NCBI RefSeq assembly: GCF_024198215.1
Contig: NZ_JAKCFA010000017.1
Coordinates: 124,001 to 188,000, forward strand
Origin: Myxococcus qinghaiensis
GTDB taxonomy: Bacteria > Myxococcota > Myxococcia > Myxococcales > Myxococcaceae
DNA length: 64,000 nucleotides
Direction: 5' to 3'
The notes under the pieces are model-generated. The model saw only the letters and a list, made by a program, of their open reading frames with translations. It had not been told where the DNA came from and made no database searches. A program made the translations under genes and the position numbers. Below, piece after piece: positions 34,906 to 43,079 of this stretch (positions within the stretch are counted from its first letter, which is position 1; each line of letters opens with the position of its first letter).

Positions 34906-35021
34906 ATCCCGACGTGAGCGGGAGGCCGCATCGGGCGGATGACCGACCTCCTCCCGTTGACCGACCTCGGGCGAATGACGGACGCGCGGCGTGAAGCACT
35001 CGTGCGACGAGTAGCTCACGC

Positions 35022-36698
35022 ATGACGACTCCTTCCACGCCCCGAGGCTCCATGAGCAAGTCCTTGAAGGTCACCTTCACCCTGCTGTCCGCGGCGCTCG
35101 CCTTCGTGGCCGGAGTCACGCTGTTCGGCGACAACGTCCGCAAGCTCTTTGGCGCGAGCTCCGCGTCGCTCGGCGTCCCGGACGTGGCTTACAAGAAGAC
35201 CCTGCGCAGCTTCGGAGAGAACTCCGAGTATGACGGCGCGGGCTCCTCGCCCTCCCTTCCCCGCAAGTCGATGCAGCACTTCAACCAAGGCGCGTACGCC
35301 GAAACACCCTCCTCCACCCCGGCCCACCCGGTGGAGCGCCTCGCCTCCAACGCCTACACCCGCACCGCGGATGACGCGCTCTCCACCTTCGCCGTGGACG
35401 TGGACACCGCCTCCTACGCCCTCTTCCGCCGCGCAGTGCAAGGCAACCGGCTGCCCTCCGCCGACACCGTCCGCGTCGAGGAATGGGTCAACTACTTCCG
35501 CTACCGCGTCCCCGAGCCCGCCCCCGGCGAAGGCGCCTTCCACGTCGCCCTGGAGGCCGCGCCCTCTCCCTTCACCCCGAGCCAGCACATCCTCAAGGTG
35601 AGCCTCCAGGGGCGCCACGTCGCCCAGGCCCAGCGCAAGTCCACGCACCTCGTGTTCCTCGTGGACACCAGCGGCTCCATGTCCGGCGCGGACCGGCTGG
35701 AGCTCGCCAAGACGTCGATGAAGCTCGCCGTCGCCGGCCTCAACCCCACCGACACCGTCACCATCTCCACCTACGCGGGCGACGTGCGCACCGTGCTGGA
35801 CACCACCCCCGCGAGCCAACGCAAGCACATCGAGGCCGTCATCGACGACCTCTCCTCGGGCGGCGGCACCGCCATGGGCAGCGGCCTGGAGCTGGCCTAT
35901 CAGCACGCCGTGCGCATGGCCGGCGCCAACCGCGTCTCGCGCGTCGTCGTCCTCACCGACGGCGACACCAACCTCGGCCGCAACCAGACGGCCGACTCCA
36001 TGCTGGAGAGCATCAGTCGCTACGTAAAGGAAGGCGTCACCCTCTCCACCATCGGCTTCGGCATGGGCAACTACCGCGATGACCTGATGGAGCGCCTGGC
36101 CAACAAGGGCAACGGCAACTGCTTCTACATCGACTCCGAGCGCGAGGCCCGCCGCGTCTTCCAGGAGCAGCTCGGCGGCACCATGGAGGTCATCGCCCAG
36201 GACGTCAAAATCCAGGTGGAGTTCGACCCCGCCGCAGTGCGCGGCTACCGGCTGCTCGGCTACGAGAACCGCGCCATCGCCGACAAGGATTTCCGCGAGG
36301 ACGCCGTCGATGCGGGCGAAATCGGCGCGGGCCACACCGTCACCGCGCTGTACGAACTGGACCTCACGGGCGAGGGCTCCACCGTCGCCACCGTCCGCGT
36401 GCGCGCCAAGAAGCCCGGCGGCTCCGAGGTCTCCGAGCAGCGCTTCTCCCTGCCTCGCGACAACGTGCGCGAGTCCCTGACGAAGGCGTCCTCCGACCTG
36501 CGCTTCGCCCTCGCCGTCGCCGGCACCGCGGACCTCCTGCGCGGCACCGCACCCACCGACGACCGGGGCTTCTCGCGCATCCACTCGCTGGCGGAGGACG
36601 CGGTGGACGGCCAGCCGGACCGCGAGGAGTTCCTCACCCTGCTCGGCAAGCTGCGCGAGCTGATGTCGCCCCGCGTCGCCAACTCGAACACCTACTGA
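35022..36698 (+). CDS. von Willebrand factor A domain protein (YfbK-like)
   Basis: 558 aa from ATG 35022; ATG 35052 (MSKSLKVTF) is an equally good start with GAGG nearby. An N-terminal hydrophobic segment (FTLLSAALAFVAGVTLF) is a signal anchor. A VWA_N region (FAVDVDTASYALFRRAV, VRVEEWVNYFRY) is followed by the VWA domain with the metal-binding MIDAS motif DTSGSMS at about 214-220, T in SGGGTAMGSG and D in VLTDGDTN, then the DUF3520-like C-terminus (KDFREDAVDAGEIGAGHTVT, ALYEL). It probably acts as an envelope adhesion or scaffold protein. A second, partial member of this family lies at 63507-64000. Confidence 0.87.
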   Translation: MTTPSTPRGSMSKSLKVTFTLLSAALAFVAGVTLFGDNVRKLFGASSASLGVPDVAYKKTLRSFGENSEYDGAGSSPSLPRKSMQHFNQGAYAETPSSTPAHPVERLASNAYTRTADDALSTFAVDVDTASYALFRRAVQGNRLPSADTVRVEEWVNYFRYRVPEPAPGEGAFHVALEAAPSPFTPSQHILKVSLQGRHVAQAQRKSTHLVFLVDTSGSMSGADRLELAKTSMKLAVAGLNPTDTVTISTYAGDVRTVLDTTPASQRKHIEAVIDDLSSGGGTAMGSGLELAYQHAVRMAGANRVSRVVVLTDGDTNLGRNQTADSMLESISRYVKEGVTLSTIGFGMGNYRDDLMERLANKGNGNCFYIDSEREARRVFQEQLGGTMEVIAQDVKIQVEFDPAAVRGYRLLGYENRAIADKDFREDAVDAGEIGAGHTVTALYELDLTGEGSTVATVRVRAKKPGGSEVSEQRFSLPRDNVRESLTKASSDLRFALAVAGTADLLRGTAPTDDRGFSRIHSLAEDAVDGQPDREEFLTLLGKLRELMSPRVANSNTY

Positions 36699-37435
36699 GT
36701 CCGCGACGACAGCGCGCTCGCCGCGCCCCGGTCCAACCACACCTCCACGTCGCGGTGCAGTTGCAGGAAGGACGCGGGGCAGCGCGGAGTCACGGGGCCT
36801 TCCACCATGGCCTTCACCGCCTCCGCCTTGCCCTCGCCAAACGCCAGCAGCATCGCGCGCCGCGACTGGATGAGCGCCCCCATGCCCAGGGTCAGCGCCT
36901 CCAGCGGCACGCGGCTGGGGTCATCGCCGAAGAGCATCGCGTTGGCCTCGCGCGTCCCCCGGCTCAGCCGCGTCCGGTGACAGCGCGCCAGCAGGTGGTC
37001 CGCCGGCTCGTTGAAGGCCAGGTGTCCGTTGGCGCCGATGCCCAGCAACACCAGCCCCAGCCCGCCCTCGGCGACGAGCTCCGCCTCGTAGCGCGCGCAC
37101 TCGGCTTCCGCGTCCGGCGCCGCGCCGTCGAGGAAGTGGATGCGCTCCTCCGACAGGTTCACCTTCCGGAAGAAGTGCCGCTCCATGTACGCGCGAAAGC
37201 TGCCCCCGTCGTCGCCCGACACCCCGCGCAGCTCGTCCAGGTTGAACGTCCGCACGCGCGACCAGTCCAGCGCCCCGCGCTCATGCAGCGCCACCAGCTC
37301 CCGGTACACGTTGAGCGGCGAGCGCCCCGTGGGCAGCCCCAACACCAGCGACGGATGAGACGTCACCGCCTCGCGGATGCGCGCGGCGCAGGCGACGGCC
37401 GCTTCCTGCTCGGACTCGAAGACTCGAAGGTTCAA
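36692..37435 (-). CDS. nagB: Glucosamine-6-phosphate deaminase
   Basis: 247 aa from a TTG at 37435 preceded by GGGAG; longer in-frame extensions lack similarity. NagB signatures: LGLPTGRSPLNVYREL (phosphate-binding loop), FNLDELRGV (catalytic Asp region) and GIGANGHLAFNEPADHLLA. It converts glucosamine-6-phosphate into fructose-6-phosphate and ammonia, feeding amino sugars from degraded cell walls into glycolysis, consistent with phosphofructokinase 2 kb away and with the wall-degrading enzymes in this window. Convergent with the VWA gene; the two stops overlap by 7 bp. Confidence 0.85.
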   Translation of the reverse strand: MNLRVFESEQEAAVACAARIREAVTSHPSLVLGLPTGRSPLNVYRELVALHERGALDWSRVRTFNLDELRGVSGDDGGSFRAYMERHFFRKVNLSEERIHFLDGAAPDAEAECARYEAELVAEGGLGLVLLGIGANGHLAFNEPADHLLARCHRTRLSRGTREANAMLFGDDPSRVPLEALTLGMGALIQSRRAMLLAFGEGKAEAVKAMVEGPVTPRCPASFLQLHRDVEVWLDRGAASALSSRTQ

Positions 37436-37643
37436 GGAGGCTCCCGGTTCGCGAAGAAGGCGCGCACACGAGCATAGAAGCCACACCTCCAACACGAGCC
37501 CGGAGTCAGGAACGCGTTCACCGCGCGGCACGCCCGTGACAGCTGCGGCAACAGTCACTTTCCGATAGTGCACAAACGCGACGCGTCATGCCGCGGGCTC
37601 CGCGCGCGAGAGCCTCGGCGCTGAACGGCGGTAGAGTCGACAG

Positions 37644-39071
37644 ATGGACCCCTTCGTCAGCCTCGACGCCACCGCCCAGGCGGAGCTCGTCCGCAGCGGG
37701 GAGGTCACGCCACTCGAGCTGGTGGACGCGGCCATCGCTCGCATCGAGCGCCACAACCCGAAGCTCAACGCCGTCGTGCACACGCAGTTCGACACGGCGC
37801 GCGCGCGGGCGAAGACGCCCCTGCCCCAGGGCCCCTTCACCGGCGTGCCCTTCCTGCTCAAGGACCTGCTCGCCGCGCAGGAGGGCTCCCCGCTGCGCTT
37901 CGGCTCGCGCTTCACGAAGGACTTCACCCCGGAGCACGACAGCGAGCTCGTCAAGCGCCACCTGCGCGCGGGGCTCGTCATGCTGGGCACGACGAATACG
38001 CCGGAGCTGGGCCTGTTGCCGACGACGGAGGGCGCGCTGCACGGCCCCTGTCGCAACCCGTGGGACGTGACGCGCTCTCCAGGGGGCTCCAGTGGCGGCG
38101 CGGCGGCGGCGGTGGCCAGCGGCATGGTGCCCTTCGCGCACGCGTCGGACGGCGGTGGCTCCATCCGCATCCCCGCGTCGGCCTGCGGCCTGTTCGGCCT
38201 CAAGCCCAGCCGAGGCCGCAACCCCACGGGCCCGGAGCTGGCGGACGGCGTCCACTGGCTGGTGGGCGAGCATGCCCTCACCCGCACGGTGAGGGACAGC
38301 GCCGCCCTGCTGGACGCCACCGAGGGCCCTGACGTGGGCGCGCCCTACGTCGCCCCGCCGAAGACGCGGCCCTACCTCATGGAGGTCGGCGCGCCGCCCG
38401 GCCGCCTGCGCGTCGGCCTGACACTGCGCAACGCCGTGGGCGCCCCCGTCCACCCCGAGTGCCTGGCCGCCGTCGCCGCCACCGCGCGCCTGCTGGAGGG
38501 CCTGGGCCACTCCGTCCTCGAAGGCAGCCTGCGGATACCGGGCGACGAGGAGCTAGGGCAGCACTTCATGACGGCCTGGGCCGCCAGCGTGGTGAACAGC
38601 ATCGAGGGCCTGGGCCGGCGCATGCGCCGCACCCCGTCACCGGAGGACTTCGAGCCCTTCACCTGGGCGCTCTACCAGTTCGGCTTGAGCCAGGGCCTGT
38701 CGGCCTACCTGCACGCCCAGGCCGAGGGTCTGCGCTTCGGCCGCGCCTTCGCCCGGTGCTTCGCCGACGTGGACGTGTGGCTCCTGCCCACCGTCACCGA
38801 GCCCGCGCCCCTGCTCGGCTCGTTCGCCGCCCCACCCGACGAGCCGCTCGGGCCGCTGTTCCGCGCGGCGGCCTTCACGCCCTACTGCCCCATGGCCAAC
38901 ATGGCGGGCAACCCGGCCATGAGCGTCCCCCTCCACTGGAGCCCGGAGGGACTGCCCGTGGGGGTCCAGTTCATCGCCCGCTATGGCGACGAGGCCACCC
39001 TCTTCCGACTGGCCTCGCAGCTGGAGTCGGCGCACCCCTGGACGCACCGGCGCCCCGCGGTGTTCGGCTAG
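37644..39071 (+). CDS. Amidase-signature family hydrolase
   Basis: 475 aa. The Ser-cisSer-Lys triad of the amidase-signature family is complete: Lys in GVPFLLKDLLAA (about residue 74), cis-Ser and nucleophile Ser in SPGGSSGGAAAAVASGM and DGGGSIRIPASACG (about 150-175). The C-terminal YCPMANMAGNPAMSVPLHW is typical of 6-aminohexanoate hydrolase/glutamyl-amidotransferase-like enzymes. There are no gatCB partners nearby, so a stand-alone amidase acting on small amides is more likely than tRNA amidotransferase subunit A. Substrate unknown. Confidence 0.87.
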   Translation: MDPFVSLDATAQAELVRSGEVTPLELVDAAIARIERHNPKLNAVVHTQFDTARARAKTPLPQGPFTGVPFLLKDLLAAQEGSPLRFGSRFTKDFTPEHDSELVKRHLRAGLVMLGTTNTPELGLLPTTEGALHGPCRNPWDVTRSPGGSSGGAAAAVASGMVPFAHASDGGGSIRIPASACGLFGLKPSRGRNPTGPELADGVHWLVGEHALTRTVRDSAALLDATEGPDVGAPYVAPPKTRPYLMEVGAPPGRLRVGLTLRNAVGAPVHPECLAAVAATARLLEGLGHSVLEGSLRIPGDEELGQHFMTAWAASVVNSIEGLGRRMRRTPSPEDFEPFTWALYQFGLSQGLSAYLHAQAEGLRFGRAFARCFADVDVWLLPTVTEPAPLLGSFAAPPDEPLGPLFRAAAFTPYCPMANMAGNPAMSVPLHWSPEGLPVGVQFIARYGDEATLFRLASQLESAHPWTHRRPAVFG

Positions 39072-39149
39072 GGGTCGCCACGTCCGTCGGAGAGCGCTCG
39101 GGCAAACTTCGCGAGCACGTGTGGCGCCGGGCGCGATACAACCGTCCCC

Positions 39150-40187
39150 ATGAAAGTCGCCGTGCTCACCGGCGGGGGTGACTGCCCCGGCCTGAACGCC
39201 GTCATCCGCGCCATCGTCCGCCGCGCCAACGCCCACGGTTTCGAGATGATGGGCCTTCGAGACGGGTGGAAGGGCCTGCTCGAGGACAACCACTTCCGCC
39301 TCACCCGGGAGACCACCTCCGGCATCCTCCACCGGGGCGGCACCATCCTCGGCACCTCCCGCGTCAACCCCTTCAAGGTCGAGAACGGCCTGGAGAAGGT
39401 CAAGCGCGCCATTGAACGCAATGGCATCCACGCCGTCATCGCCATCGGCGGCGAGGGCACGCTGTCCGCCGCCACGCGCATGTCGCAAGAGGGGCTGCGC
39501 ATCGTCGGCGTGCCGAAGACCATCGACAACGACCTCAACGGCACGGACTTCACCTTCGGCTTCGACACCGCCGTGTCGATTGCGACGGAGGCCGTGGACC
39601 GGCTGCACTCCACCGCCGAGTCCCACAAGCGCGTCATCGTCTGCGAGGTCATGGGCCGACACGTCGGCTGGATTGCCACCTACGCGGGCATCGCCGGCGG
39701 CGCGGACGTCATCCTCGTCCCGGAGATTCCGGCCGACCTGGAGCGCGTGGCCGAGCACATCCAGCGCCGCCATGCGGGCGGGCGCACCTTCTCCATCGTC
39801 GTCGTCGCCGAGGGCACGCGAATCAAGCTGGCGGCGGACCAGAACGAGCAGCTCGTCACCAGCGGCTCGCTGGACGAAGCAGGCCGGCCGCGCCTGGGCG
39901 GCGTGGGCAACATCGTCGCGCACGAAATCGAGCGGCGCACTGGCTTCGAGACGCGCGTGTCCGTGCTGGGCCACATCCAGCGCGGCGGCGCGCCCACCGC
40001 GCATGACCGCGTGCTCGCCACCCGCTACGGCGTCCACGCCTGCGACATGGTGGCCCGCGGCGAGTTCGGGATGATGGCCGCGCTCAAGGGCAACGAAATC
40101 ATCAGCGTGGACCTGTCCGCGGCGACGAAGGAGCTCAAGAAGGTGCCCAAGGAGTTCTTCGAGGTCGCCCAGGTCTTCTTCGGCTGA
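39150..40187 (+). CDS. pfkA: 6-phosphofructokinase
   Basis: 345 aa. GGGDCPGLNAVIRAIV at the N-terminus, GGEGTLSAA (about 110), PKTIDNDLNGTD (about 128, catalytic Asp), and MGRHVGWIA (about 172) are PFK family signatures. The Gly in GGEGT predicts ATP rather than pyrophosphate as phosphoryl donor, despite the PKTIDND motif also seen in PPi enzymes; this combination is known from the actinobacterial/mixed PFK group. It commits fructose-6-phosphate to glycolysis. Single gene, separated from both neighbours by about 80-100 bp. Confidence 0.92.
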   Translation: MKVAVLTGGGDCPGLNAVIRAIVRRANAHGFEMMGLRDGWKGLLEDNHFRLTRETTSGILHRGGTILGTSRVNPFKVENGLEKVKRAIERNGIHAVIAIGGEGTLSAATRMSQEGLRIVGVPKTIDNDLNGTDFTFGFDTAVSIATEAVDRLHSTAESHKRVIVCEVMGRHVGWIATYAGIAGGADVILVPEIPADLERVAEHIQRRHAGGRTFSIVVVAEGTRIKLAADQNEQLVTSGSLDEAGRPRLGGVGNIVAHEIERRTGFETRVSVLGHIQRGGAPTAHDRVLATRYGVHACDMVARGEFGMMAALKGNEIISVDLSAATKELKKVPKEFFEVAQVFFG

Positions 40188-40288
40188 CGCAGTGCAACAA
40201 CAAACGAGCCGCATGACGCGGGGCGCTGGCTCGTGTGCGCATCCGGTAGCATCGGTGGCCTACCCCTCGCAGTGAAGGGACGGTGCCG

Positions 40289-41929
40289 ATGCTTCCTGGA
40301 CGCATGATGGACTTCCCGCTCACCCTGACGCACTTCCTGGAGCGCGCGCGGACGTACTTCCCGCGCTCGGAAATCGTCAGCCGCAATCCGGACAAGACGA
40401 CGCACCGCTATACGTACGCGGACTTCCACCGGCGCACGTGTCAGTTGATGAATGCGCTGACGCGGCTGGGAGTGAAGGCGGGCGACCGGGTGGCGACGCT
40501 GAGCTGGAACCACTACCGGCACCTGGAGGCGTACTTCGGCATTCCGGCGATGGGCGCGGTGGTGCACACGCTGAACCTGCGCCTGCACCCGAATGATTTG
40601 GCGTACATCGCGCGGCACGCGGAGGACACGGTGGTGCTGGTGGACCGCTCGCTGTTGCCGCTGTTCGAGAAGTTCGCGGCGCAGGTGCCGAGCATCCGCC
40701 ACGTCGTCGTCATTCCGGACGCGGGGCCGGCGCCGGAGGGGATGCTGGACTACGAGCAGTTGCTCGCGAAGGAGTCGGTGGACTTCGACTTCCCGACGCT
40801 GGATGAGAACAGCGCGGCGATGCTCTGCTACACGTCGGGGACGACGGGCAATCCGAAGGGCGTGCTGTTCAGCCACCGGTCCATCGTGTTGCACACGCTG
40901 GTGTGTTGCATGAAGGACCTGACGGGCATTGGCGAGGCGGACTCGGTGCTGCCGGTGGTGCCCATGTTCCACGCGGCGGCGTGGGGCCTGCCGTTCGACG
41001 CGCTGCTCACGGGCGCGCGCATGGTGATGCCGGGGCCGCACCTGGACCCGCCGTCGCTGTTGGACCTGATGGCGGCGGAGAAGGTGACGATTGCGGGCGG
41101 GGTGCCGACCATCTGGCTGGGAATCCTGGCGCTGTTGGACCAGGACCCGAAGAAGTGGGACCTGAGCGCGATGCGCACCATGTTGATTGGTGGCTCGGCG
41201 GCGCCTCCGGCGATGATTGACGGCTTCCGGCAGCGGCACGGGCTGGAGGTGACGCACGCCTGGGGCATGACGGAGATGAACCCGGTGGGCACCATGGCGA
41301 AGGTGAAGCAGGAGCTTCGCCACGCGGACGCGAAGACGCAGCTCGCGGCGCAGGGCTCGCAGGGCTTCGCGCTTCCGTTCGTGGAGACGCGGGTGATGAG
41401 CGAGGAGGGCAAGGCGTTGCCGTGGGATGGCTCGACGATGGGCGAGCTGGAGGTGCGCGGGCCGTGGGTGGCGGGCTCGTACTACGGCGGCGAGGGGCAG
41501 GACCGCTTCACGGCGGACGGCTGGTTCAAGACGGGTGACGTCGTGACGCTGGACGCGGATGGGTATGTCCGCATCTGCGACCGGAGCAAGGACGTCATCA
41601 AGTCGGGTGGCGAGTGGATTTCGTCGGTGGCGCTGGAGAACGCGCTGATGAGCCATCCGGCGGTGCTGGAGGCGGCGGTGTTCGCCGGGCGGCACGCGCG
41701 CTGGGATGAGCGCCCGCTGGCGGCGGTGGTGTTGAAGCCGGGGCAGACGGCGACGAAGGAGGAGCTGGCCGAGCACCTGGCGAAGCAGTTCGCCAAGTTC
41801 TGGCTGCCGGACGACTACCTCTTCATCGCCCAGATTCCGCGCACGTCCACGGGCAAGTTCCTCAAGACGAAGCTGCGCGAGGACTACGGCGACCACCTGC
41901 TCAAGAGCGCGCCCAGCGCCGCTGGGTGA
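40289..41929 (+). CDS. Long/medium-chain fatty acid-CoA ligase
   Basis: 546 aa from the ATG at 40289 (AAGGGA 8 nt upstream; a GTG two codons earlier is possible). ANL-superfamily motifs: P-loop YTSGTTGNPKGVLFSHRS (about 188-205), AWGMTEMNP (A5), GWFKTGDVVTLD (A7) and DRSKDVIKSGGEWIS (A8), and the C-terminal catalytic Lys in TSTGKFLKTKL. It activates fatty acids to acyl-CoA via acyl-AMP. Chain length preference cannot be assigned; similarity is to the FadD3/AlkK medium-to-long chain group. Confidence 0.9.
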   Translation: MLPGRMMDFPLTLTHFLERARTYFPRSEIVSRNPDKTTHRYTYADFHRRTCQLMNALTRLGVKAGDRVATLSWNHYRHLEAYFGIPAMGAVVHTLNLRLHPNDLAYIARHAEDTVVLVDRSLLPLFEKFAAQVPSIRHVVVIPDAGPAPEGMLDYEQLLAKESVDFDFPTLDENSAAMLCYTSGTTGNPKGVLFSHRSIVLHTLVCCMKDLTGIGEADSVLPVVPMFHAAAWGLPFDALLTGARMVMPGPHLDPPSLLDLMAAEKVTIAGGVPTIWLGILALLDQDPKKWDLSAMRTMLIGGSAAPPAMIDGFRQRHGLEVTHAWGMTEMNPVGTMAKVKQELRHADAKTQLAAQGSQGFALPFVETRVMSEEGKALPWDGSTMGELEVRGPWVAGSYYGGEGQDRFTADGWFKTGDVVTLDADGYVRICDRSKDVIKSGGEWISSVALENALMSHPAVLEAAVFAGRHARWDERPLAAVVLKPGQTATKEELAEHLAKQFAKFWLPDDYLFIAQIPRTSTGKFLKTKLREDYGDHLLKSAPSAAG

Positions 41930-42061
41930 GTCCACCGGACCTCCGGGCCCATCGTCCTCGCGGTGAGGCGGTGGGTCCGGCGCGGCGGTGCTCCGCGAAC
42001 CTGAAAGTACGGCTTACAAGCTGCCGCCTCGATGAGTCCCCCTCTTCGCAGGGTCCGGGGC

Positions 42062-42520
42062 TCAGCCGTGCTGGTCGATGAGCTGAATCTTCCGGCTCCG
42101 GCACACATCCTCGAAGTCACCCCGGTTGAAGGTGATGAGAGCGTGCAGCCGGTTCTTCGGGTTGAGCAGCATCAGCCGCACCACCCGGTCCACCAGACTC
42201 AAGGCGCGGTAGCTGCCTCCCTGCTTCTTCAGCTCCTCGAAGCACTCGCCGAGCGCCTGCTCCCGCATCTTCCGGTCGAACAACATCGACAGCCGGTTGC
42301 GCTGCCGCAGGCGTTTCAAGTCCCGCTCCATCAGCCCCAATGAGTCACTGCGTCGGGCCATCCGGGTCGACACCGTTTCATAGAGGATGGGCCAGGGGAT
42401 GACGAGCTCATGCGTGGCTGAGTCGAAGAGCTTCTCGAAGAGGGCCTCCGCGACACCGTGCAGACCGTCCCGCGAGTCGTACAGCGCGATGAGGAAACAG
42501 GCATCGACGCAGACCTTCAT
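42062..42520 (-). CDS. PIN-domain protein (probable RNase)
   Basis: 152 aa from ATG 42520. Acidic residues of a PIN nuclease are present in order: VDACFLIALYD (Asp 5 and Asp 14), WPILYETVSTRM (Glu about 46), LSLVDRVVRLM (Asp about 118) and ALITFNRGDFEDV (Asp about 140). The fold would bind Mg2+ and cut RNA. It shares an ATGA overlap with the 100-aa gene upstream, the arrangement of toxin-antitoxin modules, but the partner does not look like a typical VapB antitoxin. Confidence 0.8.
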   Translation of the reverse strand: MKVCVDACFLIALYDSRDGLHGVAEALFEKLFDSATHELVIPWPILYETVSTRMARRSDSLGLMERDLKRLRQRNRLSMLFDRKMREQALGECFEELKKQGGSYRALSLVDRVVRLMLLNPKNRLHALITFNRGDFEDVCRSRKIQLIDQHG

Positions 42521-42819
42521 GCGTCGTCCTGCTCCTCTCCAGCCACCTCGGTGTAGCCGACCCAGGAGGCTGGACGCCTGCTGCCGAACAGCCACTTCCC
42601 GCTCCACTTTCCATCCTTGTCGGGCCCAATCAGATAGGCCCGCCCCTTCTTCCCGATGATGGGCTTGAGGGCGCGCTTGATTTGCGTGGGCGTCAGCGCC
42701 GTCGTGAAGGTCGCCATGCCATCACCACACTCGCGTGCCTCCAGCTTCGCCAGCCACCTGTAGAGGTCGTCGTAGTTCCCCCGGAGCCCCAGGTCGAACG
42801 AGAGCCAGTACCGTGTCAT
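42517..42819 (-). CDS. Small Cas2/VapD-like protein paired with a PIN nuclease
   Basis: 100 aa from the ATG at 42819. The pattern beta (RYWLSFDLGL), helix (NYDDLYRWLAKLEAREC), beta (MATFTTAL), helix (TPTQIKRALKPII), beta (RAYLIGPDK) is that of the small ferredoxin-like fold shared by Cas2 and VapD, with an Asp near the end of the first strand (FDLG) where Cas2 has its metal ligand. A basic, aromatic C-terminus follows (GKWLFGSRRPASWVGY). Its stop overlaps the PIN gene start. It may be an antitoxin or an accessory nuclease. The fold is my inference from the pattern, not from a database match. Confidence 0.6.
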   Translation of the reverse strand: MTRYWLSFDLGLRGNYDDLYRWLAKLEARECGDGMATFTTALTPTQIKRALKPIIGKKGRAYLIGPDKDGKWSGKWLFGSRRPASWVGYTEVAGEEQDDA

Positions 42820-43006
42820 GCATCCTCCCTGACGAGGCCTTGCGCCCCCCTGACGAACGGGGGCCTGAACAGGCACGAGGTCCGAGCCCTGTTTCTCACC
42901 CTCCAGGTCGCGGCGTCTACTGCCTACCGGAGTTCGTGGAATCGGAGGAGGACGGGCCGAGGAAGTCACTTCGATGGAGGGGCGCATGCAGTCTCACTGG
43001 TTGGAT

Positions 43007-43035
43007 GGTCCGCGCCCGTCAAGTGGGCGCGGACC
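43007..43035 (-). terminator. Strong hairpin downstream of the lipoprotein hydrolase gene
   Basis: A perfect 11-bp stem (GGTCCGCGCCC / GGGCGCGGACC) with a 7-nt loop lies 45 bp after the stop of the gene ending at 43080 and upstream of the PIN operon. There is no U-tract, so it may act with a factor or as an mRNA 3' stabiliser. Confidence 0.6.
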
Positions 43036-43079
43036 GCGATTCCTGCAAGCAACACGCCCTGGTCAGGCGACTCCTGACG

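Noticed and set aside
32089..35019. A minus-strand open frame of about 980 codons opposite the RHS repeats
   Set aside because: Mirrors the repetitive RHS coding strand; no domain recognised and it would overlap the terminator at 34547.
40204..40234. 7-bp stem (ACGAGCC / GGCTCGT) after the phosphofructokinase gene
   Set aside because: Long 17-nt loop and no T-tract; too weak to annotate as a terminator.
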